The notes: generated from the letters alone by a model not told the origin. Shown: positions 54,229 through 64,000, counted from the first letter of the stretch. The stretch: 64,000 nt of DNA from WTHC01 sp965218725 (GCA_965218725.1 CBDCLO010000002.1:496001-560000), one strand, 5' to 3'. Made by a program: numbers and translations.

Positions 54229-55693
54229 TAGTATTTACTTGAGATACAGCCCGTTCTGTGAATTGTATTATTGGATCTGGAAATATGCCTATGCCAATTA
54301 TAAATATCATGGAAAATACCATTACTGCTACTACAGACCTCGGTTCATTGATTCTTTCTTCTTTTTCACCTTCAAAATACATTTTTCTAATAATCCAACC
54401 ATAATAGGCCAATGATAATGCGCTGTTTAGTATTCCTGCTATGGCAACCCAATAAATCCAAGAATATGTTATGCCTGCATCTAGTGCTGAACCAAATAAC
54501 ATCAGTTTACTCCAGAATCCATTTAATGGAGGCACGCCTGCTAGAGCAAAAAGTAGAATTACAAATCCTAATGAAATTATTGGCATTTTCCTTCCAAGTC
54601 CTTTTATTTTTTCTATATGTGTACTATGTATTGTTATAAATATTCCTGCAACTGCTATAAAAGCTGCACATTTCATAACTGCATGATTGATAATGTGAAA
54701 TAAAGAACCTTGAAGCCCCATAGTTGAAAATGGATGTGTAGCCAAACCAATTAATATATAACCTGCATGTCCTATACTGGAATATGCTAGCATCCTTGTA
54801 AGATTTTTTTGTAGAATAGCTGCTATATTACCTATTGTCATGGTCATTATTGCAATAACTCCAAGAACAGAAGTCCAATCTAAATTTAATGATATTGTGC
54901 CAATTATTACTATTCTAATTAATGCTGCAAATCCAGCTTTTTTTGTACCAGCTGCTAATAATGCAGCAATTGTTGGTGGTGCACCTTCATATGTATCAGG
55001 TAACCACATATGAAATGGAACAAGACCCATCTTAAATCCAAAACCTGCTACAAACATTGCTATTGCTAATAGTGCTACTGGTAACATTTCAGCATCAATT
55101 GTGTATAAAACACGTACAACTTCAGTAATGTTTGTAGATCCTGTTAGTCCATAGACTATAGAGATTCCATATATTATGATTGCAGAAGAAAGTGCCCCAA
55201 ACAAAAAATACTTAAGTGCAGATTCATTGGAGCTTGGATCTCTTTTCATAAATCCAACTAGTATGTATGTTGGAATACTCATTAGTTCCCATGATACAAA
55301 AATCATTATCAAATCTGTAGAATATGCCACTAAAACCATACCGATTGTAGATAGTAAAATTAATGAAAAATATGCTGCAGAGTGAGGTAGTTTACGTATG
55401 AAATCAAATGATCCAAGTACTGTCATTATTGCTACTAGTAACATGGATATTGCAAATAACCCACCTAGAATATCATTAGTTAAAACATTTTCTGGAAATA
55501 CTGATGTTTGTTCTGTAATTAATTGATATATAACATAGCATATAGAAGCTATTAAAACTAATAATGATGTAATTGCATATACTGATGTGGTACCGCCTTC
55601 TTTTTTACTTATATGTATAATAGGCAACAAAACACCAGTAGTACCTAAAATCATTACCAGCATAATTGGAGTTGATATAAATTCCATCATCAT
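54218..55693 (-). CDS. nuoN: NADH-quinone oxidoreductase-type subunit N
   Basis: 491 residues with about 14 hydrophobic helices. Conserved antiporter-like residues are in FVSWELMSIPTYILVGF, PFHMWLPDTYEGAPPTIAALLAAGTKKAGF (key Lys) and MLAYSSIGHAGYILIGLA. Proton-pumping membrane subunit of the 11-subunit archaeal complex I. It is the last gene of the nuo operon. Confidence 0.95.
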   Translation of the reverse strand: MMMEFISTPIMLVMILGTTGVLLPIIHISKKEGGTTSVYAITSLLVLIASICYVIYQLITEQTSVFPENVLTNDILGGLFAISMLLVAIMTVLGSFDFIRKLPHSAAYFSLILLSTIGMVLVAYSTDLIMIFVSWELMSIPTYILVGFMKRDPSSNESALKYFLFGALSSAIIIYGISIVYGLTGSTNITEVVRVLYTIDAEMLPVALLAIAMFVAGFGFKMGLVPFHMWLPDTYEGAPPTIAALLAAGTKKAGFAALIRIVIIGTISLNLDWTSVLGVIAIMTMTIGNIAAILQKNLTRMLAYSSIGHAGYILIGLATHPFSTMGLQGSLFHIINHAVMKCAAFIAVAGIFITIHSTHIEKIKGLGRKMPIISLGFVILLFALAGVPPLNGFWSKLMLFGSALDAGITYSWIYWVAIAGILNSALSLAYYGWIIRKMYFEGEKEERINEPRSVVAVMVFSMIFIIGIGIFPDPIIQFTERAVSQVNTIIP

Positions 55694-55701
55694 AGCAACA
55701 C

Positions 55702-57777
55702 CTACATCAATAATAATAAAATTATAAAAAGTAATCCGGCACTAAATACGTATAGATATGAATGTACCACACCGGTTTGTGCTTTATGTATAACTTTTGC
55801 GCTCCATGATACAGCATATTCAAGTCCATTATTCATTCCAACATCAATTATTGTTTTTTCAAAGTATCTCCATATTATTCTTATAAATAGAAGAGGAAAC
55901 ACTACAAAACACCAATAAATCAATGAGTTAAGATACCATCTGTTTATAATTAATTTATGAATTGCATAAAAAAATAAATTAGAATTTACAAAGTTGTGAG
56001 GGTTCATGTATCTTCCTATATAAAAAATGTAACCCAAAATAAAGCCAACTGCAAATGCAGTTATAGATGCTAATACTGCTGTAAAATTAAGATTTGAAAA
56101 GAAATTTGTGTGTTCTGTGCTACTAGCTTCTGTATAAATTGAATGTATTCCAAATGAATGATCAAGATATTCTGTAAATATATGGTGTATGTTATTCTCT
56201 GCTATGAAACCAAAAATACCTATTCCTATTGTTAACATAGCTAGTATTCCGTAAGGAACCCACATTACTTTATCAACTTCATGGATATGTAATCCATCGT
56301 TTTTTATTTTAGATACATGTTTGCTTTGTTCTCCAAAAAATATAATTCCTATCATTCTAGTTGTATAGAATGCAGTTATAACTGCAGTTAGAACCGCTAT
56401 TATAAAAATTGGTAATGCCCACTCATTTCCTGATTCATATATAGCTGCAAATATTGCATCTTTACTCCAAAAACCTGTTGTTATAAATGGTGCTCCCATT
56501 AATGCAAGTCCTGATATCCATACAAATATGTATGTTTTAGGTATTTGTTTTCTAAGCCCCCCCATATCATTCATAAATCTAGATCCTACTATATGTATTA
56601 ATGAACCAGCTGCCATAAATAAAGATGCTTTAAACATTGCATGTGATATCAAGTGAAAAAATCCTGCGGTGTAACCATCAACAAATTGTTCTGATAGGCC
56701 AGCAATTCCAAGTGCCATCATCATATATCCTATTTGTGAACCAGTAGAATAAGCTAAAACTTTTTTTAATTCCATATTAACCATTCCTTGAGTAGCTAGC
56801 AATAAAGCTGTAATCGCACCTATCCATGTTACAACTTCAAAAAATTGATCTACTAATATGCCTGCCATACTTAATGAAAATAATAATGGGCCAAGCCTAG
56901 CAACTAGAAACACACCAGCTTTCACCATGGTTGCTGCATGTATTAGCGCTGAAACTGCAGTTGGACCAGTCATAGCCTCAAGTAGCCATTCATTTAACGG
57001 AAATTGTGCAGATTTTCCTATCGCACCTCCAAATAGTAACGCTATTGCTGGTATAAGTAATCCACTAGAATCCATTTCTGTAGCCCAAGCAGTACTTTCT
57101 GTAAGCTCTTTAAATCCAAATGTACCTGAAAATATAAAAATCAAAAACATTCCTGCAAGCATCATTATGTCGCCTACTTTAGTCATAATAAACGCCTTCA
57201 TTCCTGCATGTGTCGGAGAATAATATTCTATCAAACCTAATGTTGTATGATTATCAATACCTACATGGTGTTGTTTTTTATCACGATACCAAAATCCAAT
57301 CAATGAATAAGATGCAAGTCCTACGCCTTCCCAACCAAAAAACATCTGAAGTAGATTATCAGATAGTACTATTAGTTGCATTGAACCTATAAAAAACATC
57401 ATCCAAAACCAAAAACGTACTTTGTCTTTATCATTTTTCATGTATCCAATACTATAAACAGTTATAAGAAAAGATATCCACCCTACGACATTCGCCATTA
57501 TTATAGAAAGTGGATCAGCTAGAACTCCTGCTTTTATATTAATAGAAGAAATCCATGATATTTGAGTATGGATTTCTTTAGATTCAATAACATCACGTAA
57601 AATAATAAATGATGTTACAGCACTTGCTAATGTAAAAATACTTGCAACATGTCCTGTTATATTTCTAGAATATTTTCCAACAATAGGTATCATTACTGAT
57701 GCAATAAAAGGCAAGATCCAGATTGCCCACACAATAACTTCTATAATACTATATGATATAATTAACTCAGTTGACAT
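55702..57777 (-). CDS. nuoL: NADH-quinone oxidoreductase-type subunit L
   Basis: 691 residues, the largest antiporter-like subunit. GWEGVGLASYSLIGFWY, FPLNEWLLEAMTGPTAVSALIHAATMVKAGVFLVARLGP and LAYSTGSQIGYMMMALG are diagnostic. The C-terminal region has a long hydrophobic arm, typical of NuoL. It overlaps nuoM by 11 nt. Confidence 0.96.
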   Translation of the reverse strand: MSTELIISYSIIEVIVWAIWILPFIASVMIPIVGKYSRNITGHVASIFTLASAVTSFIILRDVIESKEIHTQISWISSINIKAGVLADPLSIIMANVVGWISFLITVYSIGYMKNDKDKVRFWFWMMFFIGSMQLIVLSDNLLQMFFGWEGVGLASYSLIGFWYRDKKQHHVGIDNHTTLGLIEYYSPTHAGMKAFIMTKVGDIMMLAGMFLIFIFSGTFGFKELTESTAWATEMDSSGLLIPAIALLFGGAIGKSAQFPLNEWLLEAMTGPTAVSALIHAATMVKAGVFLVARLGPLLFSLSMAGILVDQFFEVVTWIGAITALLLATQGMVNMELKKVLAYSTGSQIGYMMMALGIAGLSEQFVDGYTAGFFHLISHAMFKASLFMAAGSLIHIVGSRFMNDMGGLRKQIPKTYIFVWISGLALMGAPFITTGFWSKDAIFAAIYESGNEWALPIFIIAVLTAVITAFYTTRMIGIIFFGEQSKHVSKIKNDGLHIHEVDKVMWVPYGILAMLTIGIGIFGFIAENNIHHIFTEYLDHSFGIHSIYTEASSTEHTNFFSNLNFTAVLASITAFAVGFILGYIFYIGRYMNPHNFVNSNLFFYAIHKLIINRWYLNSLIYWCFVVFPLLFIRIIWRYFEKTIIDVGMNNGLEYAVSWSAKVIHKAQTGVVHSYLYVFSAGLLFIILLLLM

Positions 57778-59341
57778 CTAGCACGCCTATTGTTACTTCA
57801 TTCATATATGGTACTATTTTATTCAAGAATATATCTGGATATATTCCCAATACAATTGTAAATCCTGCAAGAACTATCATTGGAGATATCATGTACCAGT
57901 TTCCATCTTTCACATGTGACAGATTTTCTGGTAATTTACCAAAAAATACTCGTTTAAGCATCCAAAGAATATACGACATTGTAATAACTGTAGATATCAA
58001 TCCCAAACTAAATGTTATAATTCTCAATGTGGAGTGTTCTTTTATTGCAGTTTCTAATGAACCATAAAAAAGCATCCACTCACCCATAAAACCACTTGTA
58101 GGTGGTATACCCATTATGGTTAGTGCTCCTATAACAGCACAAACAGTAGTTATAGGCATCTTACTTGCTAAACCTCCAAGTTTAGATATACTACGTGTTT
58201 TTACCTGCACAATTAATACACCTGCAGTCATAAAAAGTAATCCTTTTCCAAGTGCATGTGTAACGTACATCATTTCAGCACCTGTGACACCTAAAACTGA
58301 ATTTGACCCAATGCCAAATAAAATATATCCCATTTGGCTGATACTTGAATATGCAAATAATCTCTTAATATCATCTTGCATTAGTGCCATAGTTCCACCA
58401 TAGATCATTGTTACAAGTCCCCATACATGTATCCAAATAGTTATATCAGAGTATTGCGCTGGAAAAAATTCCATGAGTAGTCTAAACATACCATACGCTC
58501 CAATACCTATCATTGCTGGTGACAATAATGCACTTATTGGTGTAGGAGCTGCACTATGAGCATATGGCAACCATATATGAAACATAAATGCAGCTAATTT
58601 CACAAATAGACCAATAACCATAGCTACAACAGCAAACAGTATTATGTCAGATGGGATCTTAGATTCAATAATTTCTGCAAAATCAAAACTTCCAGAATTA
58701 ATTCCTATTATTAAAAAACCTAGAAGTAATATTACAGCACCTACGTGAGTCCAAAAAAAGAACATTAATGCAATTCTACGTTTTTTTCCGTCTCCATAAA
58801 ATGCAATCAAGAAAAAAGCTGGTATTAGCATTACTTCAAAAAATACATAGAATTCTATCAAGTTTGTTGCTAGAACAGTGCCTAGCATCCCCATAGCAAA
58901 TACTAGATACAGCGAAAAATAGATTCCAGACTGCTTGTTTATATATTTTGTGAGATCTTGATTTACTAGTGTTATTTGCTTTTCATTACCATGCTCAATG
59001 TTTCTATTTATGTTGTCAAGCTCAAAGTTTTCTTTAAATTTGTGTACCATATATGGTTTAGAATATAACGTCAATACTGTACAAAGCATATAAATAATAA
59101 TTGCAAATGGAGCTGATAGTCCATCTAATAAAAATCCAAATTCTCCAAATAATTTTGTCCATTTGTAATGTTCTTCATAATTACCATAAATTGTTTGCAA
59201 TACTATAAGGAGTGTACAATATAATAGAATTCCAAATGTAAACCACGTAACTGTGTTTACTCCTAATTTTTTTCCTATAAAATATGTTAGTGGTGCTAGT
59301 AATAGTGGTAAGAGCACAGATTGTAATAGTATATAATACAT
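57767..59341 (-). CDS. nuoM: NADH-quinone oxidoreductase-type subunit M
   Basis: 524 residues with LIEFYVFFEVMLIPAFFLIAFYGDG, FHIWLPYAHSAAPTPISALLSPAMIGIGAYGMFR and LFAYSSISQMGYILFGIG, the conserved proton-channel region. Gene order M-L-N differs from the bacterial L-M-N and matches the archaeal layout. Its ATG touches the nuoK stop. Confidence 0.96.
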   Translation of the reverse strand: MYYILLQSVLLPLLLAPLTYFIGKKLGVNTVTWFTFGILLYCTLLIVLQTIYGNYEEHYKWTKLFGEFGFLLDGLSAPFAIIIYMLCTVLTLYSKPYMVHKFKENFELDNINRNIEHGNEKQITLVNQDLTKYINKQSGIYFSLYLVFAMGMLGTVLATNLIEFYVFFEVMLIPAFFLIAFYGDGKKRRIALMFFFWTHVGAVILLLGFLIIGINSGSFDFAEIIESKIPSDIILFAVVAMVIGLFVKLAAFMFHIWLPYAHSAAPTPISALLSPAMIGIGAYGMFRLLMEFFPAQYSDITIWIHVWGLVTMIYGGTMALMQDDIKRLFAYSSISQMGYILFGIGSNSVLGVTGAEMMYVTHALGKGLLFMTAGVLIVQVKTRSISKLGGLASKMPITTVCAVIGALTIMGIPPTSGFMGEWMLFYGSLETAIKEHSTLRIITFSLGLISTVITMSYILWMLKRVFFGKLPENLSHVKDGNWYMISPMIVLAGFTIVLGIYPDIFLNKIVPYMNEVTIGVLDVN

Positions 59342-59646
59342 TATCCTTTCAAACTCCTAAATTCAGCAATATCTATATTTTTGTGGAGTCTATATGATAC
59401 TATTATTAATGCAAGGCCAACTGCAACTTCTGCTGCTGCAACTGCAATAGAAAATAGCACTAGTGTTTGTCCACTACTATGTGGTAAAAACCTACTGAAC
59501 GAAATCAAATTTATATTAGCAGCATTAATGATTATTTCTATAGAAAAGATCATTCTAATGGCATTCCGTTTTACTGCGAGTCCATAGATCCCAATGCTTA
59601 GTAAAGCAATAGAAACAACCAAAAAATCAATTAGAGTATTGTTCAT
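59341..59646 (-). CDS. nuoK: NADH-quinone oxidoreductase-type subunit K
   Basis: 101 residues from the ATG at 59646: three helices with SIGIYGLAVKRNAIRMIFSIEIIINAANINLISF, carrying the two conserved glutamates of NuoK, and ETAVGLALIIVSYR-type C-terminus (AAEVAVGLALIIVSYR). An upstream ATG at 59658 would add four residues. Overlaps nuoJ by 20 nt. Confidence 0.93.
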   Translation of the reverse strand: MNNTLIDFLVVSIALLSIGIYGLAVKRNAIRMIFSIEIIINAANINLISFSRFLPHSSGQTLVLFSIAVAAAEVAVGLALIIVSYRLHKNIDIAEFRSLKG

Positions 59647-60139
59647 TTTTAATATCATCTTGTCTTGCTAGAATAAGTGCACCTATAATTGAACCATATA
59701 ATACAAGCGCCATAAGAATTAATGCAGGCCAATAATATGTTAAAAAATCTTCTCCTATTTCTCTAAAATCTACAAATGTTTCATTTGTAGTAATTGAATT
59801 TAATCCAGAGTTAATGAGTATGGATCCAATACCTATCATCGAAATTAACATTAATCCTATACCAACATATTTTCTTTTTGGATCTTCTATTTTTTTAAAT
59901 ATTAACTCCCTTTTAACAAGCATAACAGTAAACAAAATTAATACAGCTATAGAGCCAACATATACAGCAATTTGGAACATTGCTACAAAAGGAGAATCTA
60001 GCAGTATGAAAAAAAATGCAACTCCACTAAGTGAACCCATCAGTGCTATTGAGCCATAAATCAATGAACGTAATTCTAGTGCAGCGACTGCTGAACTAAC
60101 TATTAAAACTGATGTTGCAAGAAATGTTACATCAACCAT
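59627..60139 (-). CDS. nuoJ: NADH-quinone oxidoreductase-type subunit J
   Basis: From the ATG at 60139, 170 residues (MVDVTFLATSVLI...). Five hydrophobic stretches, with ALELRSLIYGSIALMGSLSGVAFFFILLDSPFVAMFQIAVYVGSIAVLILFTVML typical of NuoJ. A start at 60157 would lengthen it by six residues. It overlaps nuoI slightly and precedes nuoK. Confidence 0.92.
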   Translation of the reverse strand: MVDVTFLATSVLIVSSAVAALELRSLIYGSIALMGSLSGVAFFFILLDSPFVAMFQIAVYVGSIAVLILFTVMLVKRELIFKKIEDPKRKYVGIGLMLISMIGIGSILINSGLNSITTNETFVDFREIGEDFLTYYWPALILMALVLYGSIIGALILARQDDIKNEQYSN

Positions 60140-60629
60140 GTACAGCACCATTATCACTTATTTTAATTTCTGCATTTTGCTCAACGTGAGGTTTTACTTG
60201 CAACTGAGCTGGCGTATAGATCAAAGATTCTTTACTAAATGAAGATAGTTCGTAATCATTTGTCATATATAACGCGTAAAATGGACACGCATCAACACAA
60301 AGTCCACAAAATACACATTTACCATAGTCTATTTGAGGCATTATTGCTTTTTTATTTTGTTTCCAGTTTTCATCTACTTTGACCATTGCGATTGCTTCTG
60401 CTATTCCTTCACATGCAATAGAACAAAGTTGGCACCCAGTACATTTATCATGAAAAAGTATATGTCTTCCCTTAAGACCTGCTACACCTACACCTGATAT
60501 TGGATCAAATTGGTACCCATCTCCAACAAATTTTAATTTTTGTTCTGGATATCTCAAAGTAAATCTTTTAACTGCAATATGCTTAATCCCAGAATTCAAT
60601 GCACGGATTATTTTACTAGCACTACTCAT
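60132..60629 (-). CDS. nuoI: NADH-quinone oxidoreductase-type subunit I (ferredoxin-type)
   Basis: 165 residues with two [4Fe-4S] motifs, CTGCQLCSIAC and CVFCGLCVDACPF, at about residues 61-110; these form clusters N6a/N6b that feed electrons toward NuoB. Starts at the ATG that overlaps the nuoH stop by one base. Confidence 0.95.
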   Translation of the reverse strand: MSSASKIIRALNSGIKHIAVKRFTLRYPEQKLKFVGDGYQFDPISGVGVAGLKGRHILFHDKCTGCQLCSIACEGIAEAIAMVKVDENWKQNKKAIMPQIDYGKCVFCGLCVDACPFYALYMTNDYELSSFSKESLIYTPAQLQVKPHVEQNAEIKISDNGAVHG

Positions 60630-61930
60630 TATAACACCATTCCACCAGGCCCTATCACACCAGCATACAACAAACTTAGCGTTATAAAGATGTTAACAAA
60701 TGCTAGCCCAATAAGTTTGTACCATCCTATATGTAGTAATATGTCTACCCTTATTCTTGGGAATACTCCTCGTGGGATAAGAATAAAGAATATAACTACT
60801 ACGGTTTTGATTGTGAACCATAGTACACCATTTAACATTTCTTGTGTAAATAATGGCAAACCAGGAACTGTTACAGAGATAGGACCAAGCTCTATTCCAT
60901 CTGTGATTATTTCTTGTGGGAAAGTAGGTATAATCATTGGTCCATGCCATCCACCTAGAAATAATACAACAAAAATTGCAGCAAAAGCGTACAATTTCAA
61001 ATATGATCCAAGTTGAATAAGACCATACATCATACCTGAGAATTCAGTTAACCATCCAGCTACAATTTCACTTTCTGCTTCTGGTAGGTCAAATGGTATT
61101 CGCTCTAGTTCTGCTAATATAGTTATAAAGAATACAATTGCACCTACTGGTACAAATAGCATCCATGGAAAATCTGATTGACTTTCAATTATTTCTGATA
61201 AATTTAGAGTTCCAGTTAGTATAACTACTCCTAATAGTGAAAGAATTAATGGTATTTCAAATGAAACCATTTGATAAAGTGCTCGTATTCCTCCAATAAA
61301 TGGAAATTTACTATTTGATGCCCACGATGCTAGAAGTGTTATAATTGGAAAAAATCCTATTATTGCAAAAACAGCTAGTAAACCAACATCTAAATCTGCA
61401 ATTACCCAACCAGGAGCTACTGGAATCAATGATACAAATGCTGCAGCCGTACCTACAAACAAAAGTGGTGCTATCCAAAATATTGGCTTATCAGCCTTAG
61501 CAGGTATAATAATTTCTTTTGATATTAGTTTTAGTCCATCACTCATTAATTGTAAAATACCTTCTAATTTACCACAATAAAACGGACCTACCCTTAACTG
61601 AATTTTTGCTAGTAATTTTCGTTCTATGAAAATCGTACCAGCTGCTATCAAAGCTGCGAACCCAAATCCAGGAAATACAGATATCTTGAAGAAATCCGTG
61701 TGCATTACTGATTTTATAATTGGTAAAGTACGTGATGGATCTGCAATCCATGTTAATGCTAGAAAAGGAGTCAACAATTCATCATTAATTATCGGAAGAT
61801 CAATAAAAAACAGCATTACTTGTATTGCAGGAATACCTATCAGTGCCAATAAAATAAGTATCCAAAAAACATTATCTAATATAGATTTAATAAAATATCC
61901 CAAACGAAATTTTGGAGCTATAGTTGACAT
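60629..61930 (-). CDS. nuoH: NADH-quinone oxidoreductase-type subunit H
   Basis: 433 residues, longer than a usual NuoH (about 325) because of an N-terminal extension with extra hydrophobic segments. The core is clear: ERKLLAKIQLRVGPFYCGKLEGILQLMSDGLKLISKE, SNSKFPFIGGIRALYQMVSFEIPL and ERIPFDLPEAESEIVAGWLTEFSGM, which form the quinone chamber. Overlaps nuoD and nuoI by 1 nt each. Confidence 0.95.
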   Translation of the reverse strand: MSTIAPKFRLGYFIKSILDNVFWILILLALIGIPAIQVMLFFIDLPIINDELLTPFLALTWIADPSRTLPIIKSVMHTDFFKISVFPGFGFAALIAAGTIFIERKLLAKIQLRVGPFYCGKLEGILQLMSDGLKLISKEIIIPAKADKPIFWIAPLLFVGTAAAFVSLIPVAPGWVIADLDVGLLAVFAIIGFFPIITLLASWASNSKFPFIGGIRALYQMVSFEIPLILSLLGVVILTGTLNLSEIIESQSDFPWMLFVPVGAIVFFITILAELERIPFDLPEAESEIVAGWLTEFSGMMYGLIQLGSYLKLYAFAAIFVVLFLGGWHGPMIIPTFPQEIITDGIELGPISVTVPGLPLFTQEMLNGVLWFTIKTVVVIFFILIPRGVFPRIRVDILLHIGWYKLIGLAFVNIFITLSLLYAGVIGPGGMVL

Positions 61931-63063
61931 TATCTATCAGCCTCTACTGGCCAATAATTTAAACTCCAATAAACTGCTGGCATATTTCCAAGTTTTTCTC
62001 CTTTTAATAAATACGGCAAACATATAAGATTTCTAAATGATCCTACACTTATTTTTACTCTGTAAGGCTCTGGTTTATTATTAGAAATTATATACATACC
62101 TAGTGAACCTCTTCCTGATTCTACTCTCTGGTAAGTTTCCATATTTCCTCCTTTTGGGTTGGGTTTCAATTTAACTCTAACTGAACCAGATTTAGGCATC
62201 TTTTCTAATGCGTTTTTTATAATTCTACAACTCTCAAACATATCTAGCCATGGTATTTTTGATCTTGCATACGAATCACCGCTTTTCAAGATATTTGTTT
62301 GAAAGTCTAAATTATCGTATACGTCGTATGGTTCTTTTTTTCGTATATCAAAATCTACCCCACTAGCACGTAATACTGAACCTGTAGTACCTAATCTAAT
62401 GGCATCATCTTTTGAAAGTATTCCTGTGTTTATTGTTCTAGATTGTAAAATTGGGTTACTATAAAAAATTGAATCATATTCTTTTATTCGTTTTTCAAAA
62501 TAGTTTATTTGTCTAATACACACGTCTTCAAAATTAGCCGGTGTATCATTTCTAACTCCACCAGGAATAAAATATGCATGCGTAACCCTTGCTCCAGTCA
62601 ATTTTTCCATCAAGTCTATCAGTATTTCTCTATCACCAGTTGGCCACATAAACATAGTAGAGTGTCCTAAGAAAATGCCATAGATAGCGAGCCAGTATTG
62701 TGTATAAATGCACCTATTTAGTTCAGCTGCTATTACTCTTATGTATTTTGCACGTTCAGGTACTTCAATTCCCAGTATATCTTCAACACCTAGACAATAT
62801 GGATACAAAATATTACAAGAATCATGTATTACTGGCCTTTCAAGATGTGGAATGTTTGTAATATAGTTTCTATGTTCTGCCATTTTTTCCTCTCCACGAT
62901 GAACATAACCAGGATCAGGATCACATGAAACTATATAATCTCCATCAATCTTTACTATTAGTCTCATATGTCCAGATCCTGGATGTTGTGGACCAACATT
63001 TAGTGTAATTATTTTTTCATCATCTATATCCTGTTTATCTTCATGAAATGGTTTAGAGATCAT
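61930..63063 (-). CDS. nuoD: NADH-quinone oxidoreductase-type subunit D
   Basis: 377 residues. NVGPQHPGSGHMRLIVKIDGDYIVSCDPDPGYVHRGEEKMAEHRNY is the quinone-site N-terminus; the C-terminal R-K-R-S-P-S segment has GRGSLGMYIISN. Binds quinone with NuoB. Single subunit, not fused to NuoC. Confidence 0.95.
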   Translation of the reverse strand: MISKPFHEDKQDIDDEKIITLNVGPQHPGSGHMRLIVKIDGDYIVSCDPDPGYVHRGEEKMAEHRNYITNIPHLERPVIHDSCNILYPYCLGVEDILGIEVPERAKYIRVIAAELNRCIYTQYWLAIYGIFLGHSTMFMWPTGDREILIDLMEKLTGARVTHAYFIPGGVRNDTPANFEDVCIRQINYFEKRIKEYDSIFYSNPILQSRTINTGILSKDDAIRLGTTGSVLRASGVDFDIRKKEPYDVYDNLDFQTNILKSGDSYARSKIPWLDMFESCRIIKNALEKMPKSGSVRVKLKPNPKGGNMETYQRVESGRGSLGMYIISNNKPEPYRVKISVGSFRNLICLPYLLKGEKLGNMPAVYWSLNYWPVEADR

Positions 63064-63064
63064 G

Positions 63065-63661
63065 TCACCTTCCTTTTATTTTAAAATCTTTTCTTAGTGG
63101 TGGTATATCTGCCCAATCTTCAGGAAGTAACAGTCTTCTATTATCTGGATGATTTTCAAAATACACCCCTAACATTTCAAAACATTCTCTCTCATGAAAT
63201 TCAACGCTATAAAATATATTTCTAAGACTTGGTAACCTAGTTCTATCAGAACCAGGATTAGGATTATCCTCCCTAATTGCTCTTGTAGACAATGCAAATA
63301 TTTGTTTAGACAGAGAAGACATACTGTAAGAACCGAGATGATAAACTACTTCTATTTCGTTTTGTCCTGGATAATCAACACCGCTAACAGATTCAACATG
63401 ATCAAAATTTATATTTTTATTAAGAAACAATGCAATTTCAACAACGTCCTCTTTTTTTACACTTACTTTAACTCTATTTTTTTTTATAAATAGCACACTT
63501 ATTTTTTGTCCAAATCTATGTAGCAATTGATCAACTATATTCTGTTCAGTAACATACGAATCTATTTTCTTTTCAACAGTTTTATTTTCATTACTTGTTA
63601 CTTCGTTTTTTTTGTATGTAATATTATTTATAAACTCAGTATTATTTTTGGTATGGTCCAT
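63065..63661 (-). CDS. nuoC: NADH-quinone oxidoreductase-type subunit C
   Basis: 198 residues with a variable, charged N-terminus (1-45) and the conserved SVEFHERECFEMLGVYFENHPDNRRLLLPEDWADIPPLRKDF, the NuoC signature. 1-nt gap from nuoD. Confidence 0.94.
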   Translation of the reverse strand: MDHTKNNTEFINNITYKKNEVTSNENKTVEKKIDSYVTEQNIVDQLLHRFGQKISVLFIKKNRVKVSVKKEDVVEIALFLNKNINFDHVESVSGVDYPGQNEIEVVYHLGSYSMSSLSKQIFALSTRAIREDNPNPGSDRTRLPSLRNIFYSVEFHERECFEMLGVYFENHPDNRRLLLPEDWADIPPLRKDFKIKGR

Positions 63662-63668
63662 TGCTAAA

Positions 63669-64000
63669 TTACCTAAATTTCATCCTTTTAATCTTCTCTT
63701 GAAGTAGCATACAGCCCTGTATTAGAGTTTCTGGTCTAGGAGGGCATCCAGGAACGTATACATCTACAGGTAGAACTCCGTCTATTCCAGGTAAAACGTT
63801 ATATGAGTCAAAATATAAGCCTCCAGTTATTGCACAAGCACCCATTGCTATGACATATTTTGGTTCTGGCATTTGATCGTATACTAATCTTAATCTAGGT
63901 GCCATTTTTCGTGTTATAGTTCCTTGTACTACAACTAGATCACATTGACGTAGTGAACCAAAAGCTTCTATTATTCCAAATCTTTCAACATCATACCTAG
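63669..64000 (-). CDS. nuoB: NADH-quinone oxidoreductase-type subunit B (partial)
   Basis: The frame continues to the right edge, so the N-terminus with two Cys ligands is outside. The visible part starts RYDVERFGIIEAFGS and contains QCDLVVVQGTITRKMAPRL, VIAMGACAITGG and YVPGCPPRPETLIQG, which carry the last two [4Fe-4S] N2 cluster cysteines. The first ATG inside the window (63905) is an internal methionine and not the start. Confidence 0.95.
   Translation of the reverse strand, partial: RYDVERFGIIEAFGSLRQCDLVVVQGTITRKMAPRLRLVYDQMPEPKYVIAMGACAITGGLYFDSYNVLPGIDGVLPVDVYVPGCPPRPETLIQGCMLLQEKIKRMKFR

Noticed and set aside
1..64000. CRISPR arrays, insertion sequences or prophage genes
   Set aside because: No regularly spaced direct repeats, transposase, integrase or phage structural frame was seen; the adenine methylase is the only hint of a mobile origin.

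Overview
The window is a strongly AT-rich stretch of an ammonia-oxidising thaumarchaeon (Nitrososphaerota, Nitrosopumilales-like). The evidence is a complete archaeal ammonia monooxygenase cluster (amoA, amoX, amoC, amoB), archaeal information-processing genes (TBP, S3Ae, S15, S11, ABCE1, Trm5, RtcB, Pcc1, archaeal RecJ-like DHH protein), an 11-subunit-type Nuo complex and intron-bearing archaeal tRNA genes. Very high AT content, tight gene overlaps and two freshly decayed loci suggest a lineage losing genes, possibly a host-associated or streamlined member; that lifestyle is an inference.

Layout. 1-14.6 kb: small zinc-ribbon, Cys-rich and membrane proteins, then glmM, thiL, rps11, a PDCD5-like/RtcB pair, purB, an asparagine-synthase-like protein, a fused QueD-like protein with valS, an MDR oxidoreductase, and pdxT/pdxS. 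14.6-28.1 kb: tRNA-Trp with two introns, aconitase, pheS/pheT, trpS, coaD, a thioredoxin-like protein, a cluster of tRNA genes (Ala, Ile, Leu, Thr) around a B12-regulator-like protein, and an orphan DNA adenine methylase. 28.2-32.2 kb: the ammonia monooxygenase locus plus three small membrane-anchored genes, two of which are candidates for the extra AMO subunits AmoY/AmoZ. 32.2-38.2 kb: a dense plus-strand run of translation and RNA genes (rps15, DHH nuclease, pcc1, serS, rps3ae, exosome-like RNA-binding protein) ending in a geranylgeranyl reductase. 38.2-40.6 kb: a dead MoxR ATPase/VWA gene pair. 40.7-46.4 kb: TBP, transaldolase, split transketolase whose N-terminal subunit is fused to ribulose-phosphate 3-epimerase, and leucyl aminopeptidase. 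46.5-53.3 kb: 5S rRNA on its own, ABCE1, Trm5, RimI, a decayed site-2 protease, a LarA-like protein, pyrE and two tRNAs. 53.4-64 kb: a prenyl diphosphate synthase convergent with a long nuo operon (nuoB-C-D-H-I-J-K-M-L-N read right to left) that runs off the right edge.

How the genes work together: AMO and the Nuo complex are the energy-metabolism core; transketolase, transaldolase and epimerase form the non-oxidative pentose phosphate branch; the prenyl synthase and geranylgeranyl reductase serve ether-lipid or quinone side chains; PdxS/T make pyridoxal phosphate. The most unusual sequence features are non-canonical tRNA introns with clear bulge-helix-bulge geometry (Trp, Leu), a tiny 11-nt intron in tRNA-Ile, the transketolase-epimerase fusion, the QueD-like fusion with a nuclease-like N-terminal domain, and an element shared between the amoA and amoC promoters at the same spacing.
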